A stretch of DNA of 64,000 bases, taken from the NCBI RefSeq assembly GCF_001570485.1, contig NZ_BCTA01000026.1, positions 62,001 through 126,000 on the forward strand. The letters are read 5' to 3'. A model generated the notes under the pieces. The model saw only the letters and a program-made list of their open reading frames with translations. It had not been told where the DNA came from and searched no databases. The translations under genes were made by a program, and so were the position numbers. Within the stretch, counting starts at the first letter, position 1, and each line of letters opens with the position of its first letter. This DNA comes from Mycolicibacterium novocastrense (GTDB lineage: Bacteria; Actinomycetota; Actinomycetes; Mycobacteriales; Mycobacteriaceae). Of this stretch, positions 55,634 through 64,000 are shown in pieces.

Positions 55634-56326
55634 TCAGCTCCACAACCCCGTCTCGTCGAGCCGCGCGATCAGCCGCTGGGCCCCGTCGGTGAACTCGCCG
55701 GCGGTCAGCGCGACGACGGTATCGACGTCGCGTCGGCGTAGCGCCGCAGTGAGCTCGCGGTGGGTCGCCACCGCCGAAACTCCCCACTGCGGATCGCCCG
55801 CGTAGATCTTTCCGGGCAGATAGCGCGCGACGTGGAGAAGAAACCAGGCCAGCTTGATCCGGCCGGTCGCCCGGTTGAAGGCACGGTGGAAGACGAACTC
55901 CGCGGCGGCGATCTCCTCGACGTCGTGGCGCGCGACCGCCAGCTCCAACTCGTCGTTGAGCCGGTCCAACTCGTCGATCTCGTCGATGGTGATGCGCTCT
56001 GCGGCCGTGGCCGCCAGCTCCCGCGCGATGGTCGCCTGCAGCCAAAAAATGTCCTCGACGTCGGAACGTGACAGCGGCACCACCACGTGACCGCGGTGCG
56101 GTTCGAGCGCAACCATGCCTTCGCCCCGCAGCGTGCGCAGCGCCTCGCGTACCGGGGTGATGCTCACCCCGAGCGCGGCGGCGGTCTCATCGAGCCTGAT
56201 GAAGGTGCCCGGCCGCAGCACGCCGGTCATGATGTCGGCACGCAGACGCGCCGCGACCTCGTCGGACAGTTGTTCACGCCGTACCCTCCGCCGCGGCCTC
56301 GTGGGCCGTGCGGTCGGTGCGTTCAC
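55634..56326 (-). CDS. mce1R: GntR family repressor Mce1R
   Basis: 230 aa from GTG 56326, chosen because it begins NAPT like the M. tuberculosis protein and has a GGAGA site 6 nt upstream; the frame is open to 56428. The winged helix reads LSDEVAARLRADIMTGVLRPGTFI, then TAAALGVSITPVREALRTLRGEGMV. The FadR/VanR-type all-helical ligand domain follows (about 100-230). In M. tuberculosis Mce1R represses the divergent fadD5-mce1 operon in response to fatty-acid ligands. The gap to fadD5 is 83 nt. Confidence 0.9.
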   Translation of the reverse strand: MNAPTARPTRPRRRVRREQLSDEVAARLRADIMTGVLRPGTFIRLDETAAALGVSITPVREALRTLRGEGMVALEPHRGHVVVPLSRSDVEDIFWLQATIARELAATAAERITIDEIDELDRLNDELELAVARHDVEEIAAAEFVFHRAFNRATGRIKLAWFLLHVARYLPGKIYAGDPQWGVSAVATHRELTAALRRRDVDTVVALTAGEFTDGAQRLIARLDETGLWS

Positions 56327-56365
56327 TGTGTTCTCCGGTGCGATCTGGCCATGGTTGACGAGGGC

Positions 56366-56394
56366 TTGTACCCGAGCGGCCGAGGCCATAGTGT
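56366..56394 (+). promoter_or_regulatory. Probable mce1 operon promoter
   Basis: A -35-like TTGTAC at 56366-56371 and a -10-like TAGTGT at 56389-56394 are separated by 17 nt, with the fadD5 ATG 15 nt after the -10. It lies between the divergent mce1R and fadD5 genes, where Mce1R is known to act in M. tuberculosis. Confidence 0.45.
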
Positions 56395-56409
56395 GACCGG
56401 GGCAACACC

Positions 56410-58131
56410 ATGTTTGATCAAATGTCAAACGCGCGCAACCCCGAGATCTGGAGCAAGCAGCAGTTGAGTTCCCTCCCGCCGCCGGACCCCGACCCCACCA
56501 CGCAGCCGTACCTCGCTCGCAGGCAGAACTGGACGAATCAGCTGGCCCGCCACGCGTTGATGCAGCCGGACGCCACCGCGCTGCGCCACCTCGGCAAGAC
56601 CACGACCTGGCGTGAGCTCGACGAGCGGGTGAACGCGCTGGCCGGCGCGTTGAGTCGCCGCGGGGTGAGCTTCGGTGACCGGGTGCTGATCCTGATGCTC
56701 AACCGCACCGAGTACGTCGAGGCCTTCCTGGCGGTCAACAAGCTCGGCGCGGTCGCGGTTCCGGTCAACTTCCGCATGACCCCGCCCGAGATCGCGTTCC
56801 TGGTCGGTGACTGCCAGGCCAAGGTCGTCATCACCGAGGCGGTGTTGGCCAACGTCGCCACCGCGGTGCGAGACATCGACTCGACGCTGACCACCGTCAT
56901 CGTCGCCGGCGGCGCCACCGAGAACGACGTGATCGGCTACGACGACCTGATCGCCGAGTCCGGTGCGCCGGCGCCGGTCGTCGACATCCCCAACGACTCC
57001 CCGGCGCTGATCATGTACACCTCCGGCACCACGGGTCGGCCCAAGGGCGCGGTGCTCACCCACACCAACATCGCCGGGCAGGCGCTGACGTTCCTGTTCA
57101 CCAACGGCGCCGACATCAACCACGACGTCGGGTTCATCGGCGTGCCGATGTTCCACATCGCCGGCATCGGCAACATGATCCCGGGCCTGCTGCTGGGCAG
57201 ACCGACGGTCATCTACCCGTTGGGCGCGTTCAACCCGGACGAGCTGCTCGACGTCCTCGAAGCCGAGCAGGTGACCGGGATCTTTTTGGTGCCCGCACAG
57301 TGGCAGGCGGTGTGCGCCGCCCAGCGGGCACGGCCCCGTCAGCTGCGGCTGCGGGTGCTGTCCTGGGGCGCCGCGCCGGCGTCGGACACCCTGCTGCGCC
57401 AGATGGCCGAGACCTTCCCCGGCACGCAGATCCTGGCCGCGTTCGGCCAGACGGAGATGTCGCCGGTGACCTGCATGCTGTTGGGTGAGGATGCGATCCG
57501 CAAACTCGGATCGGTCGGCAAGGTGATCCCGACGGTGGCGGCGCGTGTCGTCGACGAGGACATGAACGATGTTCCGGTCGGTCAGGTCGGCGAGATCGTC
57601 TATCGTGCACCGACTCTCATGGCCGGCTACTGGAACAATCCCCAGGCCACCGCGGAAGCGTTCGCCGGCGGCTGGTTCCACTCCGGCGATCTCGTCCGTC
57701 AGGACGAGGAGGGCTATGTCTGGGTGGTCGACCGCAAGAAGGACATGATCATCTCGGGCGGAGAGAACATCTACTGTGCCGAGGTGGAGAACGCGCTCGC
57801 CGCGCACCCCGCGATCGCGGAGGTCGCCGTCATCGGCCGCCCGGATGAGAAGTGGGGCGAGGTCCCCGTGGCCGTTGTCGCGCTGGATGCCGCTCTCAGC
57901 GCGGCCGAGCAGACCCATCTCGACCTGCGCGAGCTCGACACGTTCCTCGACGAGCGCCTCGCCCGGTACAAGCACCCGAAGGCCGTCGAGGTCGTTGATG
58001 CGTTGCCGCGCAACCCCGCCGGCAAAGTCCTGAAAACCGAACTCCGCGCACGGTTTGGGGCCGCGAAGCCGGTTGACGCCGCTGAAAGCAGCTCCGAAGG
58101 TACGGTTTCTGCTGCGCCACAGCCGAATTAG
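56410..58131 (+). CDS. fadD5: Fatty-acid-CoA ligase FadD5
   Basis: 573 aa (569 aa if the second ATG at 56422 is used). AMP-binding signature YTSGTTGRPKGAV, followed by the FGQTEMS A5 motif and the C-terminal GWFHSGDLV, DRKKDMIISGGENIY and KVLKTELR motifs. It activates fatty acids to acyl-CoA. It is the first gene of the mce1 operon, as in M. tuberculosis, and links lipid uptake by the Mce1 transporter to activation. A palindrome (56413-56422) lies inside the start. Confidence 0.93.
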   Translation: MFDQMSNARNPEIWSKQQLSSLPPPDPDPTTQPYLARRQNWTNQLARHALMQPDATALRHLGKTTTWRELDERVNALAGALSRRGVSFGDRVLILMLNRTEYVEAFLAVNKLGAVAVPVNFRMTPPEIAFLVGDCQAKVVITEAVLANVATAVRDIDSTLTTVIVAGGATENDVIGYDDLIAESGAPAPVVDIPNDSPALIMYTSGTTGRPKGAVLTHTNIAGQALTFLFTNGADINHDVGFIGVPMFHIAGIGNMIPGLLLGRPTVIYPLGAFNPDELLDVLEAEQVTGIFLVPAQWQAVCAAQRARPRQLRLRVLSWGAAPASDTLLRQMAETFPGTQILAAFGQTEMSPVTCMLLGEDAIRKLGSVGKVIPTVAARVVDEDMNDVPVGQVGEIVYRAPTLMAGYWNNPQATAEAFAGGWFHSGDLVRQDEEGYVWVVDRKKDMIISGGENIYCAEVENALAAHPAIAEVAVIGRPDEKWGEVPVAVVALDAALSAAEQTHLDLRELDTFLDERLARYKHPKAVEVVDALPRNPAGKVLKTELRARFGAAKPVDAAESSSEGTVSAAPQPN

Positions 58132-58343
58132 AGAACGGAATCGGGTTTGCTAACGGTTACAGGCACAATCCGGCCGATGCCCTGCACGGCGGGAATCGCA
58201 TCGGGTACATTCCTGTGGTCTGTCTTACTACCGACCGGTAGCGAGACGGGGATAACAACAATCAGGTCGGGGCAAGGAGGGGTCGTGCGACAGGGGCTGC
58301 CGGTGCACCGCGACAGTCGCCGTTGCGCCACGGGAGCACACTG
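58132..58343 (+). promoter_or_regulatory. fadD5-yrbE1A intergenic region with operator-like dyad
   Basis: A 212-nt gap within the mce1 operon. At 58228-58241 it holds CTACCG-AC-CGGTAG, a 6-bp inverted repeat on a 2-nt centre, typical in shape of TetR-type operators. A possible internal promoter would allow yrbE1A-mce1 transcription separate from fadD5; no clear -35/-10 was fixed. Confidence 0.5.
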
Positions 58344-59141
58344 GTGACGGCGTCGACCGGCGTTGTCGGTTACGTACGCGATCAGGTCAGACCCGGCCTG
58401 GAAGCGGTCGGCGGCTTCGTGCGCATGTGCGTTCTCGTCGGTAAAGCACTGCTCAGGCCGCCGTTCCAGTGGCGCGAGTTCATCCTGCAGAGCTGGTTTC
58501 TGATGCGGGTGGCGTTCCTGCCGACGCTGGCGGTCTCCATCCCGCTGACCGTGCTCCTGATCTTCACGCTCAACATCCTGCTGGCCGAGTTCGGCGCCGC
58601 CGACGTCTCCGGTGCGGGGGCGGCCATCGGCGCCGTCACGCAGCTCGGGCCATTGGTCACGGTGCTCGTGGTCGCCGGCGCGGGCTCGACCGCCATCTGC
58701 GCAGACCTGGGAGCACGCACCATCCGCGAGGAGATCGACGCGCTCGAGGTCCTCGGCATCGACCCGATCCACCGCCTGGTGGTGCCCCGCGTCGTCGCCT
58801 CCACCTTCGTCGCGCTGCTGCTCAACGGCGCGGTGATCACGGTCGGCCTCGTCGGTGGCTTCATCTTCGGCGTATACCTGCAGAACGTATCGGCAGGCGC
58901 GTACGTCTCGACGCTGACCCTGATCACCGGACTGCCCGAGGTCGTCATCTCGATCATCAAAGCCATGACGTTCGGCCTGATCGCCGGCCTGGTCGGCTGC
59001 TACCGCGGCCTGACCGTCGCCGGCGGCGCGAAGGGCGTCGGCACCGCGGTCAACGAGACCCTGGTGCTCTGCGTCATCGCGCTGTTCGCGGTCAACGTGG
59101 TCCTGACCACGATCGGTGTCCGGTTCGGAACAGGGAGCTGA
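58344..59141 (+). CDS. yrbE1A: Mce1 transporter permease YrbE1A
   Basis: 265 aa from GTG 58344, the same length as M. tuberculosis YrbE1A; upstream in-frame codons to 58323 are not needed. MlaE/YrbE family permease with five to six helices and the cytosolic coupling motif REEIDALEVLGIDP. With YrbE1B it forms the membrane channel of the Mce1 lipid importer, powered by the MceG ATPase encoded elsewhere. yrbE1B starts 1 nt after the stop. Confidence 0.94.
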   Translation: MTASTGVVGYVRDQVRPGLEAVGGFVRMCVLVGKALLRPPFQWREFILQSWFLMRVAFLPTLAVSIPLTVLLIFTLNILLAEFGAADVSGAGAAIGAVTQLGPLVTVLVVAGAGSTAICADLGARTIREEIDALEVLGIDPIHRLVVPRVVASTFVALLLNGAVITVGLVGGFIFGVYLQNVSAGAYVSTLTLITGLPEVVISIIKAMTFGLIAGLVGCYRGLTVAGGAKGVGTAVNETLVLCVIALFAVNVVLTTIGVRFGTGS

Positions 59142-59142
59142 C

Positions 59143-60012
59143 GTGTCGACGACAACGGTCCTGCGTTCTCGGTTTCCGCGGGCGTACGAGCGCACCAAAG
59201 GTGTGGCCAGCGCACCCGCACGGTTCCTAGACAGCGTCGGGCACGTCGCGTGGTTCGTCATCACCTCTGTCGGGTCGATCGGCCACGCACTGCGCTACTA
59301 CCGCAAGGAGACACTGCGCCTGATCGCCGAGATCGGCATGGGCACGGGCGCGATGGCCGTGATCGGCGGCACGGTCGCCATCGTCGGCTTCGTGACACTG
59401 TCCGGTTCGTCGCTGGTCGCGATCCAGGGCTTCGCCTCGCTCGGCAACATCGGTGTCGAGGCGTTCACCGGCTTCTTCGCCGCGCTGATCAATGTGCGCA
59501 TCGCCGCTCCGGTCGTCGCGGGTCAGGCGCTGGCCGCCACCGTCGGCGCGGGCGCCACCGCCGAGCTGGGCGCCATGCGCATCAGCGAGGAGATCGACGC
59601 GCTCGAGGTGATGGGCATCAAGTCGATCTCGTACCTGGTGTCGACCCGGATCATGGCGGGCTTCATCGTGATCATCCCGCTGTACGCGATGGCGATCATC
59701 ATGAGCTTCCTGTCCGCACAGGTGACCACCACGTTCTTCTACGGCCAGTCGATCGGCACCTACGAGCACTACTTCCGAACGTTCCTGCGTCCCGACGACG
59801 TCTTCTGGTCGTTCATCCAGGCAGTGATCATCTCGGTCATCGTGATGCTCAACCACTGCTACTACGGCTACTTCGCCAGCGGCGGCCCGGTCGGCGTCGG
59901 CGAGGCCGTCGGTCGCTCGATGCGCGCCTCGCTGGTGGCGATCGTCTGCGTGGTCCTGTTCGCCTCGTTGGCGCTCTACGGCGTCGACCCGAACTTCAAC
60001 CTGACGGTGTAG
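59143..60012 (+). CDS. yrbE1B: Mce1 transporter permease YrbE1B
   Basis: 289 aa from GTG 59143, the same length as its M. tuberculosis counterpart. MlaE family, with helices through residues ~60-285 and the EQ-loop-like motif SEEIDALEVMGIKSI. It is the second permease of the Mce1 complex. mce1A follows after 4 nt. Confidence 0.94.
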   Translation: MSTTTVLRSRFPRAYERTKGVASAPARFLDSVGHVAWFVITSVGSIGHALRYYRKETLRLIAEIGMGTGAMAVIGGTVAIVGFVTLSGSSLVAIQGFASLGNIGVEAFTGFFAALINVRIAAPVVAGQALAATVGAGATAELGAMRISEEIDALEVMGIKSISYLVSTRIMAGFIVIIPLYAMAIIMSFLSAQVTTTFFYGQSIGTYEHYFRTFLRPDDVFWSFIQAVIISVIVMLNHCYYGYFASGGPVGVGEAVGRSMRASLVAIVCVVLFASLALYGVDPNFNLTV

Positions 60013-60016
60013 CGCC

Positions 60017-61228
60017 ATGACCGCCCCACTGAACAATCCCCGCACCCCGCCGTACAAGCTGGCCGGTTTGGTGCTGAGCCTGCTGGCAGTCGTCGGGCTG
60101 GTGCTGGTGTACATGCAGTTCCGCGGCGACTTCCTGCCGCGCGAACAGCTGACGATCATCTCCGCGCGGTCGGGCCTGTCCATGGATCCCGGCGCCAAGG
60201 TCACCTACAACGGCGTCGAGATCGGCCGGGTGGCGGACGTGGAAGCGGTCAACGTCGGCGGTGAGCCGAGGGCCAAGATCCTCCTCGACGTGGATCCGAA
60301 GTACCTCGAGCTGATCCCGAAGAACGTCGATGCCAGCATCGATGCGACCACCGTCTTCGGCAACAAGTACATCAACTTCTCGTCACCGGAAAACCCGACA
60401 CCGCAACGCATCACGTCGTCGGACGTGATCGACGTGACCACGGTGACAACGGAGTTCAACACCTTGTTCGAAACGGTCGTGTCGCTCTCCGAGCAGGTCG
60501 ACCCGATCAAGCTGAACCAGACTCTGAGCGCAACGGCGGAGGCGCTCGACGGGCTGGGCGATCGCTTCGGCCAGTCGATCATCAACGGCAACGAGATCCT
60601 CACCGACGTCAACGCCAGGATGCCCGAACTCGCGCGGGACAACCGGCTGCTGGCCGACCTCGGCGAGGTGTACGCCGACGCGGCGCCCGACCTGTTCGAC
60701 GGACTGGAGAACGCCGTCACCACCGCCCGCACGCTCAACGAGCAGCAGGGCAACATCGACCAGGCCCTGATGGCAGCCGTCGGATTCGGCAACACCGGTG
60801 CGGACATCTTCGAGCGCAGTGCGCCGTACCTGATTCGCGGCACCGAAGACCTTCTGACGACATCGAAGACGCTCGACGAGTACAGCCCTGCGCTGTTCTG
60901 CACCATTCGAAATTTTCACGACGTGGAGCCAAAAGTCGCTGCATCCCTTGGCGGCAACGGGTATTCGCTGCAGACCCTGTCCACCATTGAAGGCGCCGGT
61001 AACCCCTATGTGTATCCGGACAACCTGCCGCGGGTGAACGCGCGCGGTGGCCCCGAGGGCCGGCCGGGCTGCTGGCAGCCGATCACGCGCGACCTGTATC
61101 CCGCGCCGTATCTTGTGGCGGACACGGGTGTTTCGATCGCGCCGTACAACCACTTCGAGTTGGGCCAACCGATCCTGATCGAATACGTCTGGGGTCGCCA
61201 AATCGGGGAGAACACGATCAACCCATGA
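60017..61228 (+). CDS. mce1A: Mce1 substrate-binding protein Mce1A
   Basis: 403 aa. An N-terminal membrane anchor (about residues 14-33) precedes the MCE/MlaD domain (about 40-125, GLSMDPGAKVTYNGVEIGRV) and a long helical barrel region (about 130-290), then a compact C-terminal domain with two Cys (ALFCTIR and GCWQ). M. tuberculosis Mce1A has 454 aa; the difference is at the C-terminus, where the tail is shorter. Mce1A-F form the periplasmic tunnel for fatty and mycolic acids. Confidence 0.93.
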   Translation: MTAPLNNPRTPPYKLAGLVLSLLAVVGLVLVYMQFRGDFLPREQLTIISARSGLSMDPGAKVTYNGVEIGRVADVEAVNVGGEPRAKILLDVDPKYLELIPKNVDASIDATTVFGNKYINFSSPENPTPQRITSSDVIDVTTVTTEFNTLFETVVSLSEQVDPIKLNQTLSATAEALDGLGDRFGQSIINGNEILTDVNARMPELARDNRLLADLGEVYADAAPDLFDGLENAVTTARTLNEQQGNIDQALMAAVGFGNTGADIFERSAPYLIRGTEDLLTTSKTLDEYSPALFCTIRNFHDVEPKVAASLGGNGYSLQTLSTIEGAGNPYVYPDNLPRVNARGGPEGRPGCWQPITRDLYPAPYLVADTGVSIAPYNHFELGQPILIEYVWGRQIGENTINP

Positions 61229-62256
61229 AAATCACCGGTACCGCAATCAAGCTCGGCGCCTTCTCACTGGTGCTGTTGCTCTTCACCGCGATCATCGTGG
61301 TGGTGTTCGGACAGGTGCGCTTCGACCGCACCACCAGCTACTCGGCGATCTTCTCGAGCGCCAGCGGGCTACGCGCCGGCCAGTTCGTCCGCGCGTCGGG
61401 CGTCGAGGTCGGCAAGGTTGACAGCGTCGAGTTGGTCAACGGCGGATCGCAGGCGAAGGTCGAATTCAATGTCGACCGATCGCTGCCGATGTTCGAGGGC
61501 ACCACCGCCTCGGTGCGGTACCTGAACCTCATCGGCGACCGCTATCTGGAACTCAAGCGGGGTGACAGCGACAAGCGGCTGCCCAGCGGCGCAACGATCC
61601 CGCTCGAGCAGACCCAGCCCGCACTGGATCTCGACGCGCTGATCGGCGGCTTCCGGCCGGTGTTCCGCGCGCTGGACCCGGAGAAGGTCAACACCATCGC
61701 CGAGTCGATCATCACGGTCTTCCAGGGCCAGGGCGGCACGATCAACGACATCCTGGACCAGACCGCCTCGCTCACATCGGCGCTGGCCGACCGCGACCAG
61801 GCGATCGGCGAGGTGATCCGCAACCTGAACACCGTGCTGGACACCACGGTCAAGCATCAGGCCGAGTTCGACCAGACCGTGCAGGATTTCGAGAAGCTGA
61901 TCACCGGCTTGAAGAACCGCGCGGATCCGATCGCCACCTCGGTCGGGGATATCAGCGACGCGGCGGGCACGGTCGCCGACCTGCTCGCCGACAACCGGCC
62001 GCTGCTGCAGAGCACCGTCGGACATCTCGAGGTCATCCAGCAACCGCTGATCGATCAGAAGGACGAGCTCAACGACTTGCTCACCAGGCTGCCCACCGCG
62101 TTCAAGATCATCGGCAGGGCCGGCGGTATCTACGGCGACTTCTTCAACTTCTACGCCTGCGATATCTCCTTGCGGCTCAACGGCCTTCAGCCGGGTGGGC
62201 CGGTCCGGACCGTCAAACTCTTCAGTCAGCCGTCGGGTAGGTGCACACCGCAATGA
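61225..62256 (+). CDS. mce1B: Mce1 substrate-binding protein Mce1B
   Basis: 343 aa, ATG overlapping the mce1A stop by 4 nt. An N-terminal anchor (about 8-28), MCE domain (about 35-115, GLRAGQFVRASGVEVGKVDSV) and helical region (about 130-290) with a conserved C-terminal FNFYACDISLRL segment. Its stop overlaps the mce1C ATG (ATGA). Confidence 0.93.
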   Translation: MKITGTAIKLGAFSLVLLLFTAIIVVVFGQVRFDRTTSYSAIFSSASGLRAGQFVRASGVEVGKVDSVELVNGGSQAKVEFNVDRSLPMFEGTTASVRYLNLIGDRYLELKRGDSDKRLPSGATIPLEQTQPALDLDALIGGFRPVFRALDPEKVNTIAESIITVFQGQGGTINDILDQTASLTSALADRDQAIGEVIRNLNTVLDTTVKHQAEFDQTVQDFEKLITGLKNRADPIATSVGDISDAAGTVADLLADNRPLLQSTVGHLEVIQQPLIDQKDELNDLLTRLPTAFKIIGRAGGIYGDFFNFYACDISLRLNGLQPGGPVRTVKLFSQPSGRCTPQ

Positions 62257-63827
62257 GGACGCTCGAAGGGTCGAACCGGGTCCGTGGCGGGTTGATGGGA
62301 ATCATCATCCTGATCATCGTCATCGGCGTGGGACAGAGCTTCGCCAGTGTCCCGATGCTTTTCGCATCGCCCACCTACTATGCGTACTTCTCTGACACCG
62401 GTGGCATCGGCACGGGCGACAAGGTGCGCATCGCTGGCGTGGACGTCGGCGATGTGCGCAGCATGGAGATCGAGGGCGACAAGGTCAAGATCGGCTTCGG
62501 GCTTGGCGGGACGCAGATCGGCACCGACAGCCGCGCCGCCATCCGCACCGACACCATTCTCGGACGCCGCACCATGGAGATCGAGCCACGCGGTTCGGAA
62601 CCGTTGCGCGCGAACGGCGTTCTGCCACTCGGCCAGACGACGACGCCGTACCAGATCTACGACGCGTTCTTCGACGTGACGAAGGCCGCCTCGGATTGGG
62701 ACACCCAGACCGTGAAGCGTTCGCTGAACGTGCTCTCGGAGACCATCGACCAGACCTATCCACACCTGAGCGCCGCGCTCGACGGGGTGGCCCGGTTCTC
62801 CGACACCATCGGCAAGCGCGACGAGGACATCAAGAAGCTGCTGAGCAACGCCAACAAAATCGCGGGCATCCTGGGCAGCCGCAGTGAACAGATCAACCAA
62901 TTGCTGGTCAACGCCCAGACCTTGCTCGGCGCGATCAATGAGCGCCAGTACGCGGTGAGCATGCTGCTCGAGCGCGTCGGCTCGTTCTCCGAACAGGTCA
63001 AGGGCTTGATCGACGACAACCCGAACCTCAACCGGGTGCTCGAACAACTCCGCGTGGTCAGCGGCGTGCTGGTCGACCGCAAGTACGACCTGATGGACAC
63101 CCTGACCACGGTCGCAAGCTTCGTGGCGTCGCTCGGTGAAGCGGTCGCTTCGGGCCCGTACTTCAAGGTCATGCTGGTCAACCTGCTGCCGGGCCAGATC
63201 CTGCAGCCGTTCGTGGACGCCGCCTTCAAGAAGCGCGGTATCGACCCGCAGAAGTTCTGGCGCGACGCGGGCCTGCCCGCCTGGCGGTTCCCGGACCCGA
63301 ACGCGCAGGGCTTCGAGAACGGCGCCCCGCCGCCGGGACCGGCCGTGCTCGAAGGCACCCCCGAGAACCCGGGACCCGGTGTGCTGAAGGGCTCACCGTG
63401 CTCGTACACGCCGCCGGCCGACGGTCTGCCGACACCAGGCGACCCGCTGCCCTGCGCGGATCTGTCCGTGGGGCCGTTCGGCGGTCCCGCGTACGGGCCA
63501 CCCAATGTGGCGACCTCTGACCCGAATGTGCACGGCCCGCAGCCGTCTCCGGGCGTGCCGGCCGCGGCGATTCCGGGTCAGATCTCGCCGCCGGTGCCGG
63601 GTGCGGACATGCCGCTGCCGCCGGCCCCGCCAGGAGCGCGCACAGTGCCGGTCGGGCCGCAACCGCCGCTGCCGCCGGATTTCACGCCGGGCATCGCACC
63701 GTTGCCACCGGCGTTGCCCGCGCCGGCGGTCCCGGGCCCCGGTCAGCAGCTGCCACCCGCCAACACGCCACCGCTGCCGGGGAACCCACCGTTCCTGCCG
63801 CCACTCTCTCAGGGACAGGGGGGCTGA
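62253..63827 (+). CDS. mce1C: Mce1 substrate-binding protein Mce1C
   Basis: 524 aa from ATG 62253, coupled to mce1B (ATGA). Anchor at about 16-34, MCE domain at about 45-115 (GTGDKVRIAGVDVGDV), helical region at about 130-300. The last ~160 residues are extremely rich in Pro, Gly and Ala, likely an extended arm through the cell wall. M. tuberculosis Mce1C is of similar length (about 515 aa). Confidence 0.92.
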   Translation: MRTLEGSNRVRGGLMGIIILIIVIGVGQSFASVPMLFASPTYYAYFSDTGGIGTGDKVRIAGVDVGDVRSMEIEGDKVKIGFGLGGTQIGTDSRAAIRTDTILGRRTMEIEPRGSEPLRANGVLPLGQTTTPYQIYDAFFDVTKAASDWDTQTVKRSLNVLSETIDQTYPHLSAALDGVARFSDTIGKRDEDIKKLLSNANKIAGILGSRSEQINQLLVNAQTLLGAINERQYAVSMLLERVGSFSEQVKGLIDDNPNLNRVLEQLRVVSGVLVDRKYDLMDTLTTVASFVASLGEAVASGPYFKVMLVNLLPGQILQPFVDAAFKKRGIDPQKFWRDAGLPAWRFPDPNAQGFENGAPPPGPAVLEGTPENPGPGVLKGSPCSYTPPADGLPTPGDPLPCADLSVGPFGGPAYGPPNVATSDPNVHGPQPSPGVPAAAIPGQISPPVPGADMPLPPAPPGARTVPVGPQPPLPPDFTPGIAPLPPALPAPAVPGPGQQLPPANTPPLPGNPPFLPPLSQGQGG

Positions 63828-63830
63828 TCG

Positions 63831-64000
63831 ATGACAACGATCTTCAACATCCGAAACCTGAAGTTGCCCAAGGTTTCCCGGGTGACCGTCATCATCGGCG
63901 CGCTGGTCGTGGTGCTGGCGTTGGTGGCCGCCTTCGTCGGGTACAACCTGTACAAGAAGCTGACCACCAACACCGTCGTCGCCTATTTCACCGACACGCT
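63831..64000 (+). CDS. mce1D: Mce1 substrate-binding protein Mce1D, N-terminal part (cut by window edge)
   Basis: The ATG at 63831 lies 3 nt after the mce1C stop. The 56 visible codons give a basic start (NIRNLKLPKVSR), one membrane anchor (VTVIIGALVVVLALVAAFVG) and the first strand of an MCE domain (TVVAYFTDT). The gene runs out of the window. Identity follows from the operon order. Confidence 0.88.
   Translation, partial: MTTIFNIRNLKLPKVSRVTVIIGALVVVLALVAAFVGYNLYKKLTTNTVVAYFTDT

Overview
The window is chromosomal DNA of a mycobacterium, most likely a fast-growing Mycolicibacterium-type species. The reasons are the strongly GC-rich sequence by eye, frequent GTG starts, a type VII secretion (ESX-1) locus with PE/PPE genes, an mce1 operon, many acyl-CoA dehydrogenases, TIGR00027-type methyltransferases and several leaderless promoters. 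No tRNA, rRNA, insertion sequence, prophage or CRISPR array was recognised.

Region 1 (1-11750) is the core of ESX-1, all on the plus strand: eccA1 (3' part), eccB1, eccCa1, eccCb1, PE35, PPE68, esxB, esxA, espI and eccD1. The ATPases and membrane channel parts flank the secreted substrates. The run stops at eccD1: the espJ-espK-espL-espB-eccE1-mycP1 segment that follows in M. tuberculosis is absent here.

Region 2 (11761-20188) occupies that place. On the minus strand it has a receptor Ser/Thr kinase whose outer part resembles a ferric-siderophore or cobalamin-type binding protein, a DUF7373-like lipoprotein, and two proteins with PknH-like four-cysteine sensor domains (one a lipoprotein, one membrane anchored). 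Divergently transcribed are an FHA-HTH regulator and an LpqM-like lipoprotein metalloprotease. This kinase, sensor and phosphothreonine-reader cluster is my main candidate for an undescribed signalling system.

Region 3 (20201-28327) is mixed chromosomal content: DUF427 protein, acyl-CoA dehydrogenase, small secreted protein, a 102-aa protein, a DUF222 (13E12-like) fragment, pirin, a FUSC membrane protein and two TetR regulators.

Region 4 (28391-64000) runs largely collinear with M. tuberculosis Rv0146-Rv0170, from recalled gene order: methyltransferase, aldehyde dehydrogenase, SDR, a quinone oxidoreductase broken by a frameshift, ptpB, fadE2, pntAa-pntAb-pntB, a TetR, adhE1-like, a thioesterase, a TB18.5-like protein, mce1R, fadD5, yrbE1A, yrbE1B, mce1A, mce1B, mce1C and the start of mce1D. 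Inserted relative to that order are a HAD-methyltransferase-DUF456-LLM oxidoreductase group, ahpC-ahpD with no oxyR, a response regulator and histidine kinase pair, an acyl-CoA dehydrogenase, and an alpha/beta hydrolase-LuxR fusion. PE genes found there in M. tuberculosis are missing. At least ten genes have a TANNNT -10 hexamer 6-7 nt before their start codon, so they are probably leaderless; in two the -10 begins with the stop codon of the gene upstream.
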